Source: Lysobacteraceae bacterium
Lineage (GTDB): Bacteria > Pseudomonadota > Gammaproteobacteria > Xanthomonadales > Xanthomonadaceae
Length of the DNA stretch: 64,000 nt
Assembly (NCBI GenBank): GCA_004297225.1
Contig: SCUI01000014.1
Span: 1-64,000 of the forward strand
Direction: 5' to 3'
Positions 23,844 through 32,764 of the stretch are shown here, piece after piece (the first letter of the stretch is position 1; every line of letters starts with the position of its first letter). The notes under the pieces are model-generated. The model saw nothing but the letters and a program-made list of their open reading frames with translations, was not told the origin of the DNA and did not search any database. A program made the translations under genes and the position numbers.

Positions 23844-23962
23844 GGCCCGCGGCTTCCTGAATGCCAGCCTCCCGGGGCCGTCGGTCCCGGTGACTTCCGG
23901 CACTCAGTGCGGGTGTGGTAGCACAGCGATCCTGTCGCCGCCGCCACCTGGCCCGCGCCGGG

Positions 23963-23968
23963 TAAAAT
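23963..23968 (+). promoter_or_regulatory. -10 box upstream of the PCMT-like gene
   Basis: TAAAAT lies 40 nt before the ATG at 24009. No clear -35. It is the best promoter candidate for the methyltransferase-tolC pair. Confidence 0.35.
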
Positions 23969-24008
23969 CACGGGTCCGGCATGCCGCCCCGCGCACGAGA
24001 GTTCCCAG

Positions 24009-24674
24009 ATGAGCGATTTCGACTACACCCAGGCCCGCGCACTGATGGTCGAGCAGCAGGTCCGCCCCGCGGATGTGCTCGACCCCCGCGTGCTCGAGGT
24101 GCTGGCGACGTTGCCGCGGGACGCCTTCGTGCCCGAGGCCTGGCGCACGCTGGCCTACGCCGACCTGCAATTGCCGCTGGGCCATGGCGAAGTGATGCTC
24201 AAGCCGCTGGTGGAAGGCCGCGCGCTGCAGGCGCTGGCGCTGCAACCGGGCGACGAGGTGCTGGAGGTGGGCACCGGCAGCGGCTGGTTCGCCGCCTGCA
24301 TGGGCCGGCTCGCGCAATCGGTGCTGAGCCTGGAGATCCGCGACGAATTCGCCATCGGCGCGCGCGCGCGGCTGGTCGGGCAGGGGCTGGACAACGTCCA
24401 GGTCGAGATCGGCGACGCATTCGCCTACGCCCCGCGGCGCCAGTTCGACGCCGTGTGCATCAGCGGCGCCGTCGATGCCATCCCCGCGCGCTTCATCGAA
24501 TGGCTGCGTCCCGGCGGCCGCCTGTTCGCCGTGCATGGCCGCGCGCCGGTGATGGAAGCCGTACTGCTCACCCGCACGGGCGCCGGCGTCAACGACGTGC
24601 GCCTGGAATCGTTGTTCGAAACCGAACTCCCCTACCTCGCCGGCGCCGCGCCGGCCCCCAGGTTCGACTGGTAA
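24009..24674 (+). CDS. Protein-L-isoaspartate O-methyltransferase-like protein
   Basis: A 221-aa SAM-dependent methyltransferase of the PCMT family: MVEQQVRPADVLDPRVLEVL, PRDAFVPEAWRTLAYADLQLPLGHGE, and the SAM motif VLEVGTGSGWFAACMGRLA. The ISGAVDAIP motif is less like true repair enzymes. Such PCMT-like genes are regularly found just before tolC in this family, as here (14 nt), but whether it repairs isoaspartate is not shown. Confidence 0.88.
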   Translation: MSDFDYTQARALMVEQQVRPADVLDPRVLEVLATLPRDAFVPEAWRTLAYADLQLPLGHGEVMLKPLVEGRALQALALQPGDEVLEVGTGSGWFAACMGRLAQSVLSLEIRDEFAIGARARLVGQGLDNVQVEIGDAFAYAPRRQFDAVCISGAVDAIPARFIEWLRPGGRLFAVHGRAPVMEAVLLTRTGAGVNDVRLESLFETELPYLAGAAPAPRFDW

Positions 24675-24688
24675 ACAAGGACCCCCCC

Positions 24689-26137
24689 ATGATCCGCCGC
24701 CTCCGTCGCCCGCTCGCCCTCGCCCTTGGCCTCGCCCTGCTGCCGGTCGCCGGCGCGCACGCCGAGGACCTGCTGCAGACCTACGAACTCGCGCGTGCCG
24801 GCGATCCGCAGCTGGCGCAGGCAGAATCCGGCCGCCTGATCACCAAGGAAGGCGCGGTGCAGGCGCGCGCGGCACTGCTGCCGCAGCTCAACGCCTCCGG
24901 CACCTTCCGCCGCTCCGAGAGCACCGGACCCGGCCGCCAGCAGGTCACCACCGTGGATCCCGTCACCGGCGAACCCTCGTTCGAGTTCATCACCGGCGAT
25001 TCGGACAGCACCAGCAACTCGCGCAACTACGGCGTGAACCTGGACCAGGTACTGTTCGACATGGGCGCCTTCAGCCGCCTGCGCAGCGAACGCACGCTCA
25101 GCCGCGCGGCCGATTTCACCCTGGAATCGGCCGGTGATTCGCTGATCACCCGCACCTCGAAGGCCTACTTCGACGTGCTGGTCGCGGTCGAGACCCTGGC
25201 CGCCGCGCAGGCCCAGGAAACCGCGCTGAAGAAGCAGTTCGACTTCGCCAGCAAGCGGCTGGAAGTCGGCCTGGCGCCGATCACCGACGTGCACGAGGCG
25301 CGCGCGCAGTACGACAGCGCCCGCGCCAACACCATCGTCGTGCGCAACGCGCTCGAGGATGCGTACCAGGCACTGGCGGAAATCACCGGCACGCCGGTGG
25401 ATAACCTGAAGGCGCTGCCCGACGACTTCGAGCCGCAGTTGCCGGCCGAGGGCGGCGCCGAGGACTGGGTCGCCACCGCCATCTCGAACAATCCGGCACT
25501 GCAGGCGAAGGAACTGCAGGTCCAGGCCAGCGACTACGACGTCGACACCGCCCGCGCCGGCCACCTGCCGACGCTTTATTTCGGCGGCAGCTACGGCAAG
25601 AACGCGACCTGGGGCGAGAGCACGTTCTCGAGCTCCAACCCGCCGTTCACCAGCAGCTTCCCCACCGGCAACGAGAGCCGTGGACCCTCGTTCGGCGTCA
25701 CCCTGAGCGTGCCGATCTTTTCCGGCGGGCTGACCCAATCGCGCGTTCGCCAGGCGGTTGCCCAGCGCGACGTGCAGCAGGAACAGCTGGAACAGCAGAA
25801 GCGCGCGCTGGTGCGCAACACCCGCAATGCCTACCAGACCCTGGTCGCCGGCATCAGCGAGGTCGAGGCGCGGCGCGCGGCGCTGGTCTCGGCACAGAGC
25901 GCCTACGAGGCCTCGCAGGTCGGCCTGGAAGTGGGCACCCGCACGGTCATTGACGTGTTGATCAACCAGCAGAACCTGTTCGACGCGCAGCGCCAGTACG
26001 CGCTGGCCAAGTACAACTTCCTGCAGAACCGGCTGTTGCTGGAGCAGGCCGCGGGCACCCTGGACGTCAGCGACGTGCAGGACGTGAACCGGTTGCTGAC
26101 CGCCGACGCCAACGCCGAGCTGTCCCCGCAGGGCTGA
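24689..26137 (+). CDS. tolC: TolC-family outer membrane channel
   Basis: A 482-aa outer membrane protein with a signal peptide (cut near AHA-ED) and the TolC pattern of two repeats: LLQTYELARAGDPQLAQAES at the start, then coiled-coil segments, YGVNLDQVLFDMG, a central repeat SNNPALQAKELQVQASDYDV, LSVPIFSGGLTQSRVRQA, and GTRTVIDVLINQQNLFDAQR near the end. It forms the exit duct for tripartite pumps and type I secretion. The RND pair at 18.9-23.1 kb lacks its own channel and could use it. Confidence 0.94.
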   Translation: MIRRLRRPLALALGLALLPVAGAHAEDLLQTYELARAGDPQLAQAESGRLITKEGAVQARAALLPQLNASGTFRRSESTGPGRQQVTTVDPVTGEPSFEFITGDSDSTSNSRNYGVNLDQVLFDMGAFSRLRSERTLSRAADFTLESAGDSLITRTSKAYFDVLVAVETLAAAQAQETALKKQFDFASKRLEVGLAPITDVHEARAQYDSARANTIVVRNALEDAYQALAEITGTPVDNLKALPDDFEPQLPAEGGAEDWVATAISNNPALQAKELQVQASDYDVDTARAGHLPTLYFGGSYGKNATWGESTFSSSNPPFTSSFPTGNESRGPSFGVTLSVPIFSGGLTQSRVRQAVAQRDVQQEQLEQQKRALVRNTRNAYQTLVAGISEVEARRAALVSAQSAYEASQVGLEVGTRTVIDVLINQQNLFDAQRQYALAKYNFLQNRLLLEQAAGTLDVSDVQDVNRLLTADANAELSPQG

Positions 26138-26140
26138 TCG

Positions 26141-27472
26141 TCATCCCCGACGCGACGGCATCGCCGTCGCGCCGGCGCCGTGCCCCTGCAGGCCGGCATC
26201 CACCAATGCCAGCGTGCGGCTGAGCGCGCCGCGTCCCTCCTCCACCAGCGCATGGCCAGCCGAGACCATGGCCGCGCGTGCCGCTGCATCCTCCAGCAAC
26301 GCACCCACGTGCACCACGACCTGGCGGGCGTCGGCGCCCACCCGCAACGCGCCCGCGGCCTGCATCCGCTTGGCGATGTCGGCGAAATTGTGCAGGTGCG
26401 GCCCGGAAACGACCGCAGTGCCGACCGCCGCCGGCTCGAGCAGGTTGTGCCCGCCGATGTCCTGCAGGCTGCCGCCGACGAATGCGACCTGGGCGCAGGC
26501 GTAGAAGGACACCAGCTCGCCCATCGTGTCGACGACGAACACGGCGTCGTCCGCATCGGGCCAGCGGGTCAGCGTGCGCGTCGCGACGCGCCAGCCGGCT
26601 TCGACCGCCTGTTGCGCCACGCCACGGAAGCGTTCCGGATGCCGCGGCGCCCACAGCAGCAGCAGGTCGGGCCAGCGTCCGCGCAGCTCGCGGTGGATCG
26701 CGATGACCGCGGCTTCCTCCTCGGGATGGGTGCTGGCGGCGATCCACGCCGGGCGCTCGCCGATCCGCTCGCGCAATGTGGCGCTGAGCGCATCCCCGCC
26801 CTCGGGCACGGCGATGTCGAACTTGAGGTTGCCGGTGACCACCGTCGCCGCGGGGTCGGCGCCGAGTTGCACGAAACGCCGCGCGTCGGCCGCCGATTGC
26901 GCCAGCACGCCGCGCAAGGTGCGCAACGCACGGCGCAGCAGCGGGCGCAGCAGTCCATAACCACGCAGCGACCGCGCCGACAGCCGCGCATTGACGATCC
27001 AGCCGGGCACGCCGTGTTCCCGGCAACCGAACAGCAGGTTCGGCCACAGCTCGGTCTCCAGCACCAGCGCCATCCTCGGCTGGAAATGCCGGAGGAAGCG
27101 CGAGACCGCGCCCGGCAAGTCGTAGGGCAGGTAGACGTGTTCGACGCTGTCGCCCCACAGCGCGCGCACGCGCGCCGAGCCGGTCGGGGTGATGCTGGTG
27201 ACCAGCATGCGCAGGCCTGGATGGCGCGCGCGCAGGGCGTTCACCAGTGGCGCGGCGGCATTGACCTCGCCCATTGAGACGGCATGCACCCAGACATCCA
27301 CCGGTTCGGCGCCTGGGTCGTACACGGCATAGCGCTCGTTCCAGCGCAGCAGGTACTCGCCGTGGCGGAAGCCCCGCCACACCAGGTGGTAGAGCGTCAC
27401 CGGCAGCAGCAGGTACAGCGCGGCCGAATACAGGCCGCGCAGCACTCGCTCGATGGGATCGGCCGCCCGCAT
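26141..27472 (-). CDS. waaA: 3-deoxy-D-manno-octulosonic acid (Kdo) transferase
   Basis: Adds Kdo to lipid A precursor. The 443-aa GT30 enzyme starts with a membrane anchor (LYSAALYLLLPVTLYHLVWRG), then WVHAVSMGEVNAAAPLV, MLVTSITPTGS, YLPYDLPGAVSRFL, ETELWPNL, GNLKFD, ASTHPEEE, PRHPERF, GGHNLLEPAA. Stop lies 4 nt from the tolC stop (convergent). TATGCT ends 6 nt before the ATG, a leaderless-type promoter. Neighbours are lipid A acyltransferases, so the gene set is an LPS core/lipid A locus. Confidence 0.95.
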   Translation of the reverse strand: MRAADPIERVLRGLYSAALYLLLPVTLYHLVWRGFRHGEYLLRWNERYAVYDPGAEPVDVWVHAVSMGEVNAAAPLVNALRARHPGLRMLVTSITPTGSARVRALWGDSVEHVYLPYDLPGAVSRFLRHFQPRMALVLETELWPNLLFGCREHGVPGWIVNARLSARSLRGYGLLRPLLRRALRTLRGVLAQSAADARRFVQLGADPAATVVTGNLKFDIAVPEGGDALSATLRERIGERPAWIAASTHPEEEAAVIAIHRELRGRWPDLLLLWAPRHPERFRGVAQQAVEAGWRVATRTLTRWPDADDAVFVVDTMGELVSFYACAQVAFVGGSLQDIGGHNLLEPAAVGTAVVSGPHLHNFADIAKRMQAAGALRVGADARQVVVHVGALLEDAAARAAMVSAGHALVEEGRGALSRTLALVDAGLQGHGAGATAMPSRRG

Positions 27473-27512
27473 GCCGACAGCATAGCGAAGCTGCCCGCGG
27501 GAGTCGGCGCCT

Positions 27513-27518
27513 TAGAAT
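27513..27518 (+). promoter_or_regulatory. -10 box directly upstream of the first LpxL-like gene
   Basis: TAGAAT ends 7 nt before the ATG at 27526; CTGCCC at 27491-27496 is a weak -35 at 16 bp. The arrangement predicts a leaderless mRNA. Confidence 0.45.
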
Positions 27519-27525
27519 CGGGTCC

Positions 27526-28449
27526 ATGACCGAAGTCGCCTCCCCGACCGATGCCGGACCGCCCCCGCTGGGACCGCGGCAGTGGCCGCTGTGGCTGCTG
27601 CTCGGGGCCATCGTGGCCATGGCCTGGCTGCCGTGGGCGTGGCAGCGCGGCCTGGGCCGGATGCTTGGCGCGCTGTTGCGGCGGGCGATGGGCGATCGCC
27701 GCCATGTCGCCGCGCGCAACCTCGCGCTGTGCTTTCCCGGACTCGACGCCCCCGCGCGCGAGGCATTGCTGCGCGCGCACTTCGCCGCGCTTGGCATCGG
27801 CCTGTTCGAGTTCGCGCGCGCCTGGTGGGGCCCGCTCGGGGCATCGCGCCGCAGGCTGCGCATCGAGGGCCTCGAACACCTGGAAACCGCGCGCGCGCGC
27901 GGCCGCGGCGTGATCCTGGTCTCCGGCCATTTCACCACGCTGGAAATGTGCGGGCGTCTGTTGTGCGAGCACGTGCCGCTGGCCGGCATGTACCGGCCGC
28001 ACGCGCAGGGCGCGCTGGAATGGGCGGTCAAGCGCGGGCGGCTGCGCTACGCGACGGCGATGTTCGGCCGCGAGGAATTGCGACCGGCGATCCGCCACCT
28101 CAAGCAGGGCGGCATGTTGTGGTTCGCGCCCGACCAGGAAACGCGGCGCGGCGACAGCGTCTACGTACCCTTCTTCGGCCGCCCCGCCTCCAGCCTCACC
28201 TCGACCCACCAGCTCGCGCGCCTGTCGGGCGCCGCGGTGCTCGCGTTCGCGCACGAACGGCGCGCCGATGGCGGCTATACGCTGCGGCTGTCGCCGCCGT
28301 TCGATGCATTCCCGACCGACGACGCGACCGCGGACACCGCGCGGGTGATGGCGGCGATCGAAGCCATGGTCCGCGCCTCGCCGGCGCAGTACCTGTGGAT
28401 CCATCGCAGGTTCAAGCGCCAGCCCGAAGGCGGCGATCCCTACGCGTAG
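27526..28449 (+). CDS. LpxL/HtrB-type lipid A acyltransferase (copy 1)
   Basis: A 307-aa membrane-anchored acyltransferase of the LpxL/LpxM family: one N-terminal TM helix, RHVAARNLALCFPG, the catalytic HX4E (SGHFTTLEMCGR), MYRPH, GMLWFAPDQE, SVYVPFFG and the C-terminal QYLWIHRRFKRQP. It transfers a secondary acyl chain from acyl-ACP to Kdo-lipid A precursor. Convergent with a second paralog; the two reading frames overlap by 10 bp in CTACGCGTAG. Confidence 0.92.
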   Translation: MTEVASPTDAGPPPLGPRQWPLWLLLGAIVAMAWLPWAWQRGLGRMLGALLRRAMGDRRHVAARNLALCFPGLDAPAREALLRAHFAALGIGLFEFARAWWGPLGASRRRLRIEGLEHLETARARGRGVILVSGHFTTLEMCGRLLCEHVPLAGMYRPHAQGALEWAVKRGRLRYATAMFGREELRPAIRHLKQGGMLWFAPDQETRRGDSVYVPFFGRPASSLTSTHQLARLSGAAVLAFAHERRADGGYTLRLSPPFDAFPTDDATADTARVMAAIEAMVRASPAQYLWIHRRFKRQPEGGDPYA

Positions 28450-29333
28450 ACGCCGGGTTCGCCGGGCGGGCGCGTCTTGAAGCGGCGGTGCACCCAGAGG
28501 TATTGCGCCGGCGCCTGCCGCACGACCGCTTCCAGTTCGGCCATGTAGCGCGCCGCATCCGCCTGCGGGTCGCCAGTCGGCCAATCCGGCCATTGCGGCT
28601 CGATCCGCAAGCGGTAGCGGCCGTCGGCACCACGCCGCATCCACAGCGGCAATGCGGCCACGCCCGCCTCGTGCATCAACGCGGGCAGCGCCGTGACCGT
28701 CGCCGCCGGCACGCCGAAGAACGGCACGAATGCGTGCCGGTAGCTGAAATCCTGGTCGCCCAGGTACAGCACTGCCTCGCCGCCGGCCAGCGCCGCGAGC
28801 AGCGCGGCCTTGTCCTTCTTGGCGATCGTCCGCGAAAACGCGCCGTGCCGTGCGTCGTCGATCCAGCGGTCCACGCAGGCGTCGTTGTGCCGACGCGCAT
28901 GCAGCGCGACCTTGCGGCCCAGTGCCTCGCCCAGCAAGCGCCCGGCCAGCTCGAAATGCGGCATGTGCCCGGTCACCAGCAACACGCCGCGGCCTTGCGC
29001 CATCGCCGCGCGCAGGTGTTCGAGTCCCTCGACCTCGAACAGGCCGCGCAGGCGCGCGGATGGCGCGAACCAGGCGCGCAGCGTTTCCAGCGCACCGAAG
29101 ACGGTGTCGCCCATCGTTGCGCGCAGCAGTTGCCCGCGTTCGCGCGGCCCGGATTCGGGCAAACAGAGTTCGAGGTTGCGCGCGGCGATCCGCCGGCGCT
29201 TGCGCAGCCAGGGGCGCCCCAGCCAGGCGAGCACGGACGCCAGCGACAGCAACGCGGGTTGCGGCAGGCGCGCAAGCAGGCGCCCCAGTCCGCTGGCCGC
29301 GCCCGTCCACGCGCAGCGGCGCGATGCCGCCAT
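28440..29333 (-). CDS. LpxL/HtrB-type acyltransferase (copy 2)
   Basis: A 297-aa paralog of the neighbouring enzyme: RRIAARNLELCLPE, catalytic HX4E in GHMPHFELAGR, GEAVLYLGDQDFSYRHAFVPFFGVP, APAQYLWVHRRFKTRPPG. Two LpxL-type enzymes normally add two different secondary acyl chains to lipid A. Which copy does which cannot be read from the sequence. It starts 2 nt after the O-antigen ligase-like stop, so it belongs to the minus-strand LPS unit. Confidence 0.92.
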   Translation of the reverse strand: MAASRRCAWTGAASGLGRLLARLPQPALLSLASVLAWLGRPWLRKRRRIAARNLELCLPESGPRERGQLLRATMGDTVFGALETLRAWFAPSARLRGLFEVEGLEHLRAAMAQGRGVLLVTGHMPHFELAGRLLGEALGRKVALHARRHNDACVDRWIDDARHGAFSRTIAKKDKAALLAALAGGEAVLYLGDQDFSYRHAFVPFFGVPAATVTALPALMHEAGVAALPLWMRRGADGRYRLRIEPQWPDWPTGDPQADAARYMAELEAVVRQAPAQYLWVHRRFKTRPPGEPGVYA

Positions 29334-29335
29334 GG

Positions 29336-30673
29336 TCAGCTTTCCGCGCTGTCGCGGGCGAGCAGGCTGCCGGCGAAAAGCGCCGCGAGCATCAGCGTCA
29401 GGCCGCCCCAGAACGTGGAATAGAACGCAAGGTGGGTGTTGAGCGGGAACACCGTCACCGCCAGTGCCAGCAACGCCGGTCGCGCGTTGCGCCGGGCAGC
29501 GGCGCTGGCGTACTTCCAGGCGCGTACCGCGAGCGCCACGCCAGCGAGCCAGAACATCAGGCCGAGCAGGCCGGTTTCGCTGAGCACCTCGAGCACGACC
29601 TGGTGGGCGTGCAACGCCGGACCGTCGCCCCACGCCGCCTGCTTGCCGGCCTCTGGATCGCAGGCCACGAACGCCTCGCGGAACCCGCGCGCGCCGACCC
29701 CGTTGACCGGATGCTCGCGCGCCATGCACAGCGCCGCGCTCCAGATCCGGGTGCGTCCGGACAAGGCCATGTCGACGCCGTCCTCCTCCGCGGTCAGCGC
29801 ATGCGCGGTGCGCTGCACCCGGTCGCGGACATTGGGCGAAGTCGCGGTGAGCACCGCCAGCACGACCGCGCCGAATGCGAGCACCGCCAGCATCCGCTTC
29901 CAGCCCAGCAGCTGCCAGCCGGAGAACACCATCACCAGCGCGAAGGTCAACCAGGCCGCGCGCGAGCCGGCGAGCAGCACCACCAGGCCGATGGCCGCGG
30001 CCGCGCACAGCCAACCGGCAACGCCTACCCGGCGCGAAGCCAGGTGCAGGGCGAACGGCGACAGGCTGGCGAGGACCACCCCGAGCTTGAGGTTGCAGGG
30101 CCCGAGCACCCCACTGAGCCGGTCGAGGCGGTTGGTCTCCTCCGGCGTGCACATCGGATGGCCGCTGATCGCCTGCTTGACCGAGTCGATCGCCCAGAAC
30201 AACGGGCTGGTGCCGGTCAGTGCCTGCAGCAGCGCATCGACCGTCCACGCAGCCACGATGATCCCCAGCCCGGAAAAGGTGATGCTGCGCCCGCGCGCGT
30301 CGGCCACCGCCGCGGCCACCAGCCACAGGAACGGCAGGTAGCGCAGATCCACCAGCGCTTCGCGCAGCGCGCGCCCACGGTCCAGCGCGTCCACCGCCGA
30401 AAGCGCTTCGGGCAGCCAGTAGGAAAAGAACAGCACGCTGGTGAGTGCCCACGCGCGGCCGCTGAGCAGTCGCGTGCCGCCGCGGAAGCGCACCAGCAAC
30501 AGCAGCACGATCGCGGCGAGGGCGCCAAGCACCATGACGCCCTCGGCGTAACCAGGCGCCGGCCACAGGGCCACGAATGCGAGGACCCACGCGGGCGCCC
30601 AGCGCCAGCCGACCGGCGCCTGCGACGGCGCACCGGTGGTGGGGGTGTCAGTGGCTCCGGGCAAGTTCGTCAT
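29336..30673 (-). CDS. O-antigen ligase-like polytopic membrane protein
   Basis: A 445-aa protein with about 10-12 hydrophobic segments and a large periplasmic loop, the layout of the WaaL/RfaL O-antigen ligase family (Wzy_C). Typical pieces: LAGSRAAWLTFALV, SGRTRIWSAALCMAREHPVNGVGARGF, and HAHQVVLEVLSETGLLGL with the conserved His. It joins O-polysaccharide, or in related proteins other glycans, to a lipid or protein acceptor. The start overlaps the preceding glycosyltransferase by 26 nt. Wzy polymerase is an alternative reading. Confidence 0.82.
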   Translation of the reverse strand: MTNLPGATDTPTTGAPSQAPVGWRWAPAWVLAFVALWPAPGYAEGVMVLGALAAIVLLLLVRFRGGTRLLSGRAWALTSVLFFSYWLPEALSAVDALDRGRALREALVDLRYLPFLWLVAAAVADARGRSITFSGLGIIVAAWTVDALLQALTGTSPLFWAIDSVKQAISGHPMCTPEETNRLDRLSGVLGPCNLKLGVVLASLSPFALHLASRRVGVAGWLCAAAAIGLVVLLAGSRAAWLTFALVMVFSGWQLLGWKRMLAVLAFGAVVLAVLTATSPNVRDRVQRTAHALTAEEDGVDMALSGRTRIWSAALCMAREHPVNGVGARGFREAFVACDPEAGKQAAWGDGPALHAHQVVLEVLSETGLLGLMFWLAGVALAVRAWKYASAAARRNARPALLALAVTVFPLNTHLAFYSTFWGGLTLMLAALFAGSLLARDSAES

Positions 30674-31763
30674 AAAGCGACAGCGTCGCCTCCTGCATCT
30701 CGCGCAAGGTGTCGGGCATCGTAACCGCAGGCGGCGCGGGCCGCGCCAGCATCGTCGCTGCCGTGTGCAGCAGCGAACCTGCGTCGAAGGGCGCGACCGC
30801 GCCCGCCGGATACCACGCCCGCAGCTGCTCGCCCACGCCGCCGTGGTCCCAACCGAGCACCGGCCGGCCGACCGAGAGCGCCTCGAGCACGGTGCGGCCG
30901 AAAGCTTCGGGCCGTCGCGACAACTGCAGGACGAGGTCGCTGGCGGCGTAGGCGGATGCGACCTGGCTGGTCGGCGGGGTGATCGCCACCGCGGCCGACA
31001 CGCCCGTCGCGGCGGCGAGCGCCTCGAGTTCGCCGACATAGCGCTGCCGCGCGGCTTCGCGCGCGCCCGCCAGCCAGAGCCGCGCGTCCAGCCCCTGCGC
31101 ACGCAACGCGGACAGCAGTGCCAATGCGTCGGCGTGGCCCTTCAGGCGGGTGCCGCGCCCGGGAAGCAACAGCAACGGCCCTTCTCCGCCCAGTTGCGGA
31201 TGCATCGCCGCGGCGAGGGCGCGCGCGGTGACCCCGGGCCACGGGGCGCGCGGGAATTGCGACGGATCGACGCCGCGCGGGATCACCCGCAGGCGCGCCG
31301 GGTCCACTTCCGGGTAATGCCGCAGCACGTGCGCGCGCACGGTCTCCGAGACGCAGATGACGCGCTCGCCCGAGGCCATGACCGCGCTGTAGCGCGACGG
31401 CGAATTGAGCCCGTGCACGGTGGTGACGAAGCGCGGGGTTCCCGCGCCCCTGCCGCGCAGCGCGAACCGCGCCAGCCAGGCCGGCAGCCGCGAGCGCGCG
31501 TGCACGATGTCCACGCGCTCGCGCGCGAACAACCGTCGCAGCGCGGGCACGTGCCGCAACGAGGTTGGCGACTTGCGACCGATCCCGAGCGTGACGTGGG
31601 TGGCGCCGAGGGCTTCCAGCGCCGGCACCAGCCGGCCGCCGGCGGAGACCACGATGGCACGGTTGCCGGCGGCCACCAGCGCGCCGGCGACCTCGAGGGT
31701 GGAACGCTCGACGCCGCCGGACTCCAGCGCCGGCAGCAATTGCACCACGGTCAGGGACGGCAT
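30648..31763 (-). CDS. GT4-family glycosyltransferase
   Basis: A 371-aa GT-B fold enzyme of family GT4: VVQLLPALESGGVERSTLEVAGAL at the N-terminus (GGVER loop), VHARSRLPAWLARFA, RVIPRGVDPSQF, LLLPGRGTRLKGH, and the donor motif in LSRRPEAFGRTVLEALSVGRPVLGWDHGG (E-x7-E). Probably adds a sugar to LPS core or another envelope glycan. In one unit with the ligase-like gene. The ATG at 31763 fits the family N-terminus. Confidence 0.9.
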   Translation of the reverse strand: MPSLTVVQLLPALESGGVERSTLEVAGALVAAGNRAIVVSAGGRLVPALEALGATHVTLGIGRKSPTSLRHVPALRRLFARERVDIVHARSRLPAWLARFALRGRGAGTPRFVTTVHGLNSPSRYSAVMASGERVICVSETVRAHVLRHYPEVDPARLRVIPRGVDPSQFPRAPWPGVTARALAAAMHPQLGGEGPLLLLPGRGTRLKGHADALALLSALRAQGLDARLWLAGAREAARQRYVGELEALAAATGVSAAVAITPPTSQVASAYAASDLVLQLSRRPEAFGRTVLEALSVGRPVLGWDHGGVGEQLRAWYPAGAVAPFDAGSLLHTAATMLARPAPPAVTMPDTLREMQEATLSLYDELARSH

Positions 31764-31797
31764 CGGACCGTCGCGCGCGGTGGCGTGGCGCCCGCGC

Positions 31798-32013
31798 TCA
31801 GTCGACCAGCTGGTAATGCGCGCCGCAATACGGGCACATGGCTTCGCCACCCTGCTTCAGGATCGGCAGATAGACGCGCGGATGCGAATTCCACAACGCC
31901 ATCTCCGGCGTCGGGCAGCTCAGCGGCAGGTCGGCGCGGCGGACCTCGTAGCGGCGCTGGGCATTGGCGGGCGCGGAATTCGCGGGCGCGGCGGTCTGTG
32001 CGGTATCGGCCAT
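31798..32013 (-). CDS. Small zinc-finger protein
   Basis: A 71-aa protein with a disordered Ala-rich N-terminus and the C-terminal pattern LSCPTPEMALWNSHPRVYLP (Cys 33, His 44) plus MCPYCGAHYQLVD (Cys 60, 63), as in the zinc-finger family related to the NDUFS6 subunit of complex I. These bacterial proteins have no assigned role. TACAAT at 32049-32044 is a candidate -10, giving a leader of about 24 nt. First gene of the minus unit that runs into the glycosyltransferase. Confidence 0.85.
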   Translation of the reverse strand: MADTAQTAAPANSAPANAQRRYEVRRADLPLSCPTPEMALWNSHPRVYLPILKQGGEAMCPYCGAHYQLVD

Positions 32014-32056
32014 GGCGTGGACTGCGGGCAGTGCGGAACCGCCATTGTAGCCGCCG

Positions 32057-32764
32057 CTATGGCAGGTCGAAGAGCAGCACCTCGGCGGCGCCCGGGCCGC
32101 GGCCACGGAGCGCCAGCCGGGCCGACTCGCCCCGCAGGCCGAGCGCATCGCCGGCCGAGAGCTTCTCGTCACCGGCCGCGACGTCGCCCTGGGCAACGTG
32201 CAACCAGTAGCAGCGCGCTGGATCCGGATCCAGCGCCAACACGTCGCCCGCGGCCAGCAATGCCCCGAGCAGGCGTGCATCCTGGCGGATCGGCAGGCTG
32301 CCATCGGCGCCATCGGGCGTGGCCAGGGCCGCCCATTGCCCACGCCGCGCCATCGGATCGAATTCGCGTTGCACGCGGGCCGGCGGCGCGTTCACCCGGT
32401 CGGGCTGCAGCCAGGCCTGCAGCAGGTGCACGGGTTCGTCCGCGGAGGCGTTGCCTTCGGCGTGGTCGATGCCGTGCCCCGCGCTGATCCACAGCACCCC
32501 GCCCGGGTGCAGGACGCCCTCGCCGCCGCTGCCGTCGCGATATGCCAGCGCACCGGAGAGTACGTAGGTGAGCAGCTCCATGTTGCCGACGTGTTGCAGC
32601 GGACAGGCGCCACCTGGCGCGATGCGCACTTCGTTCATCACCCGCAGCGGGCCGAAACCGGCCCACGCCGGGTCGTGGTACTGGCCGGACGAGAAGGCGT
32701 GCCGGCGATCGACCCCGTCGCCGCGGGTCGCGCCGCGCGCCGTCGCCGGCCGTCGCAGGATCAC
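32057..32764 (-). CDS. Pirin-family protein
   Basis: A 235-aa bicupin of the pirin family: GFGPLRVMNEVRIAPGGACP, QHVGNMELLTYVLSGALAYRD, the conserved ISAGHGIDHAE metal region, and HLLQAWLQPD. Some bacterial pirins are quercetin dioxygenases or bind pyruvate dehydrogenase; no role is assigned here. GTG start at 32764 overlaps the YceI stop (GTGA), so it is translationally coupled to that gene. Confidence 0.9.
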   Translation of the reverse strand: MILRRPATARGATRGDGVDRRHAFSSGQYHDPAWAGFGPLRVMNEVRIAPGGACPLQHVGNMELLTYVLSGALAYRDGSGGEGVLHPGGVLWISAGHGIDHAEGNASADEPVHLLQAWLQPDRVNAPPARVQREFDPMARRGQWAALATPDGADGSLPIRQDARLLGALLAAGDVLALDPDPARCYWLHVAQGDVAAGDEKLSAGDALGLRGESARLALRGRGPGAAEVLLFDLP

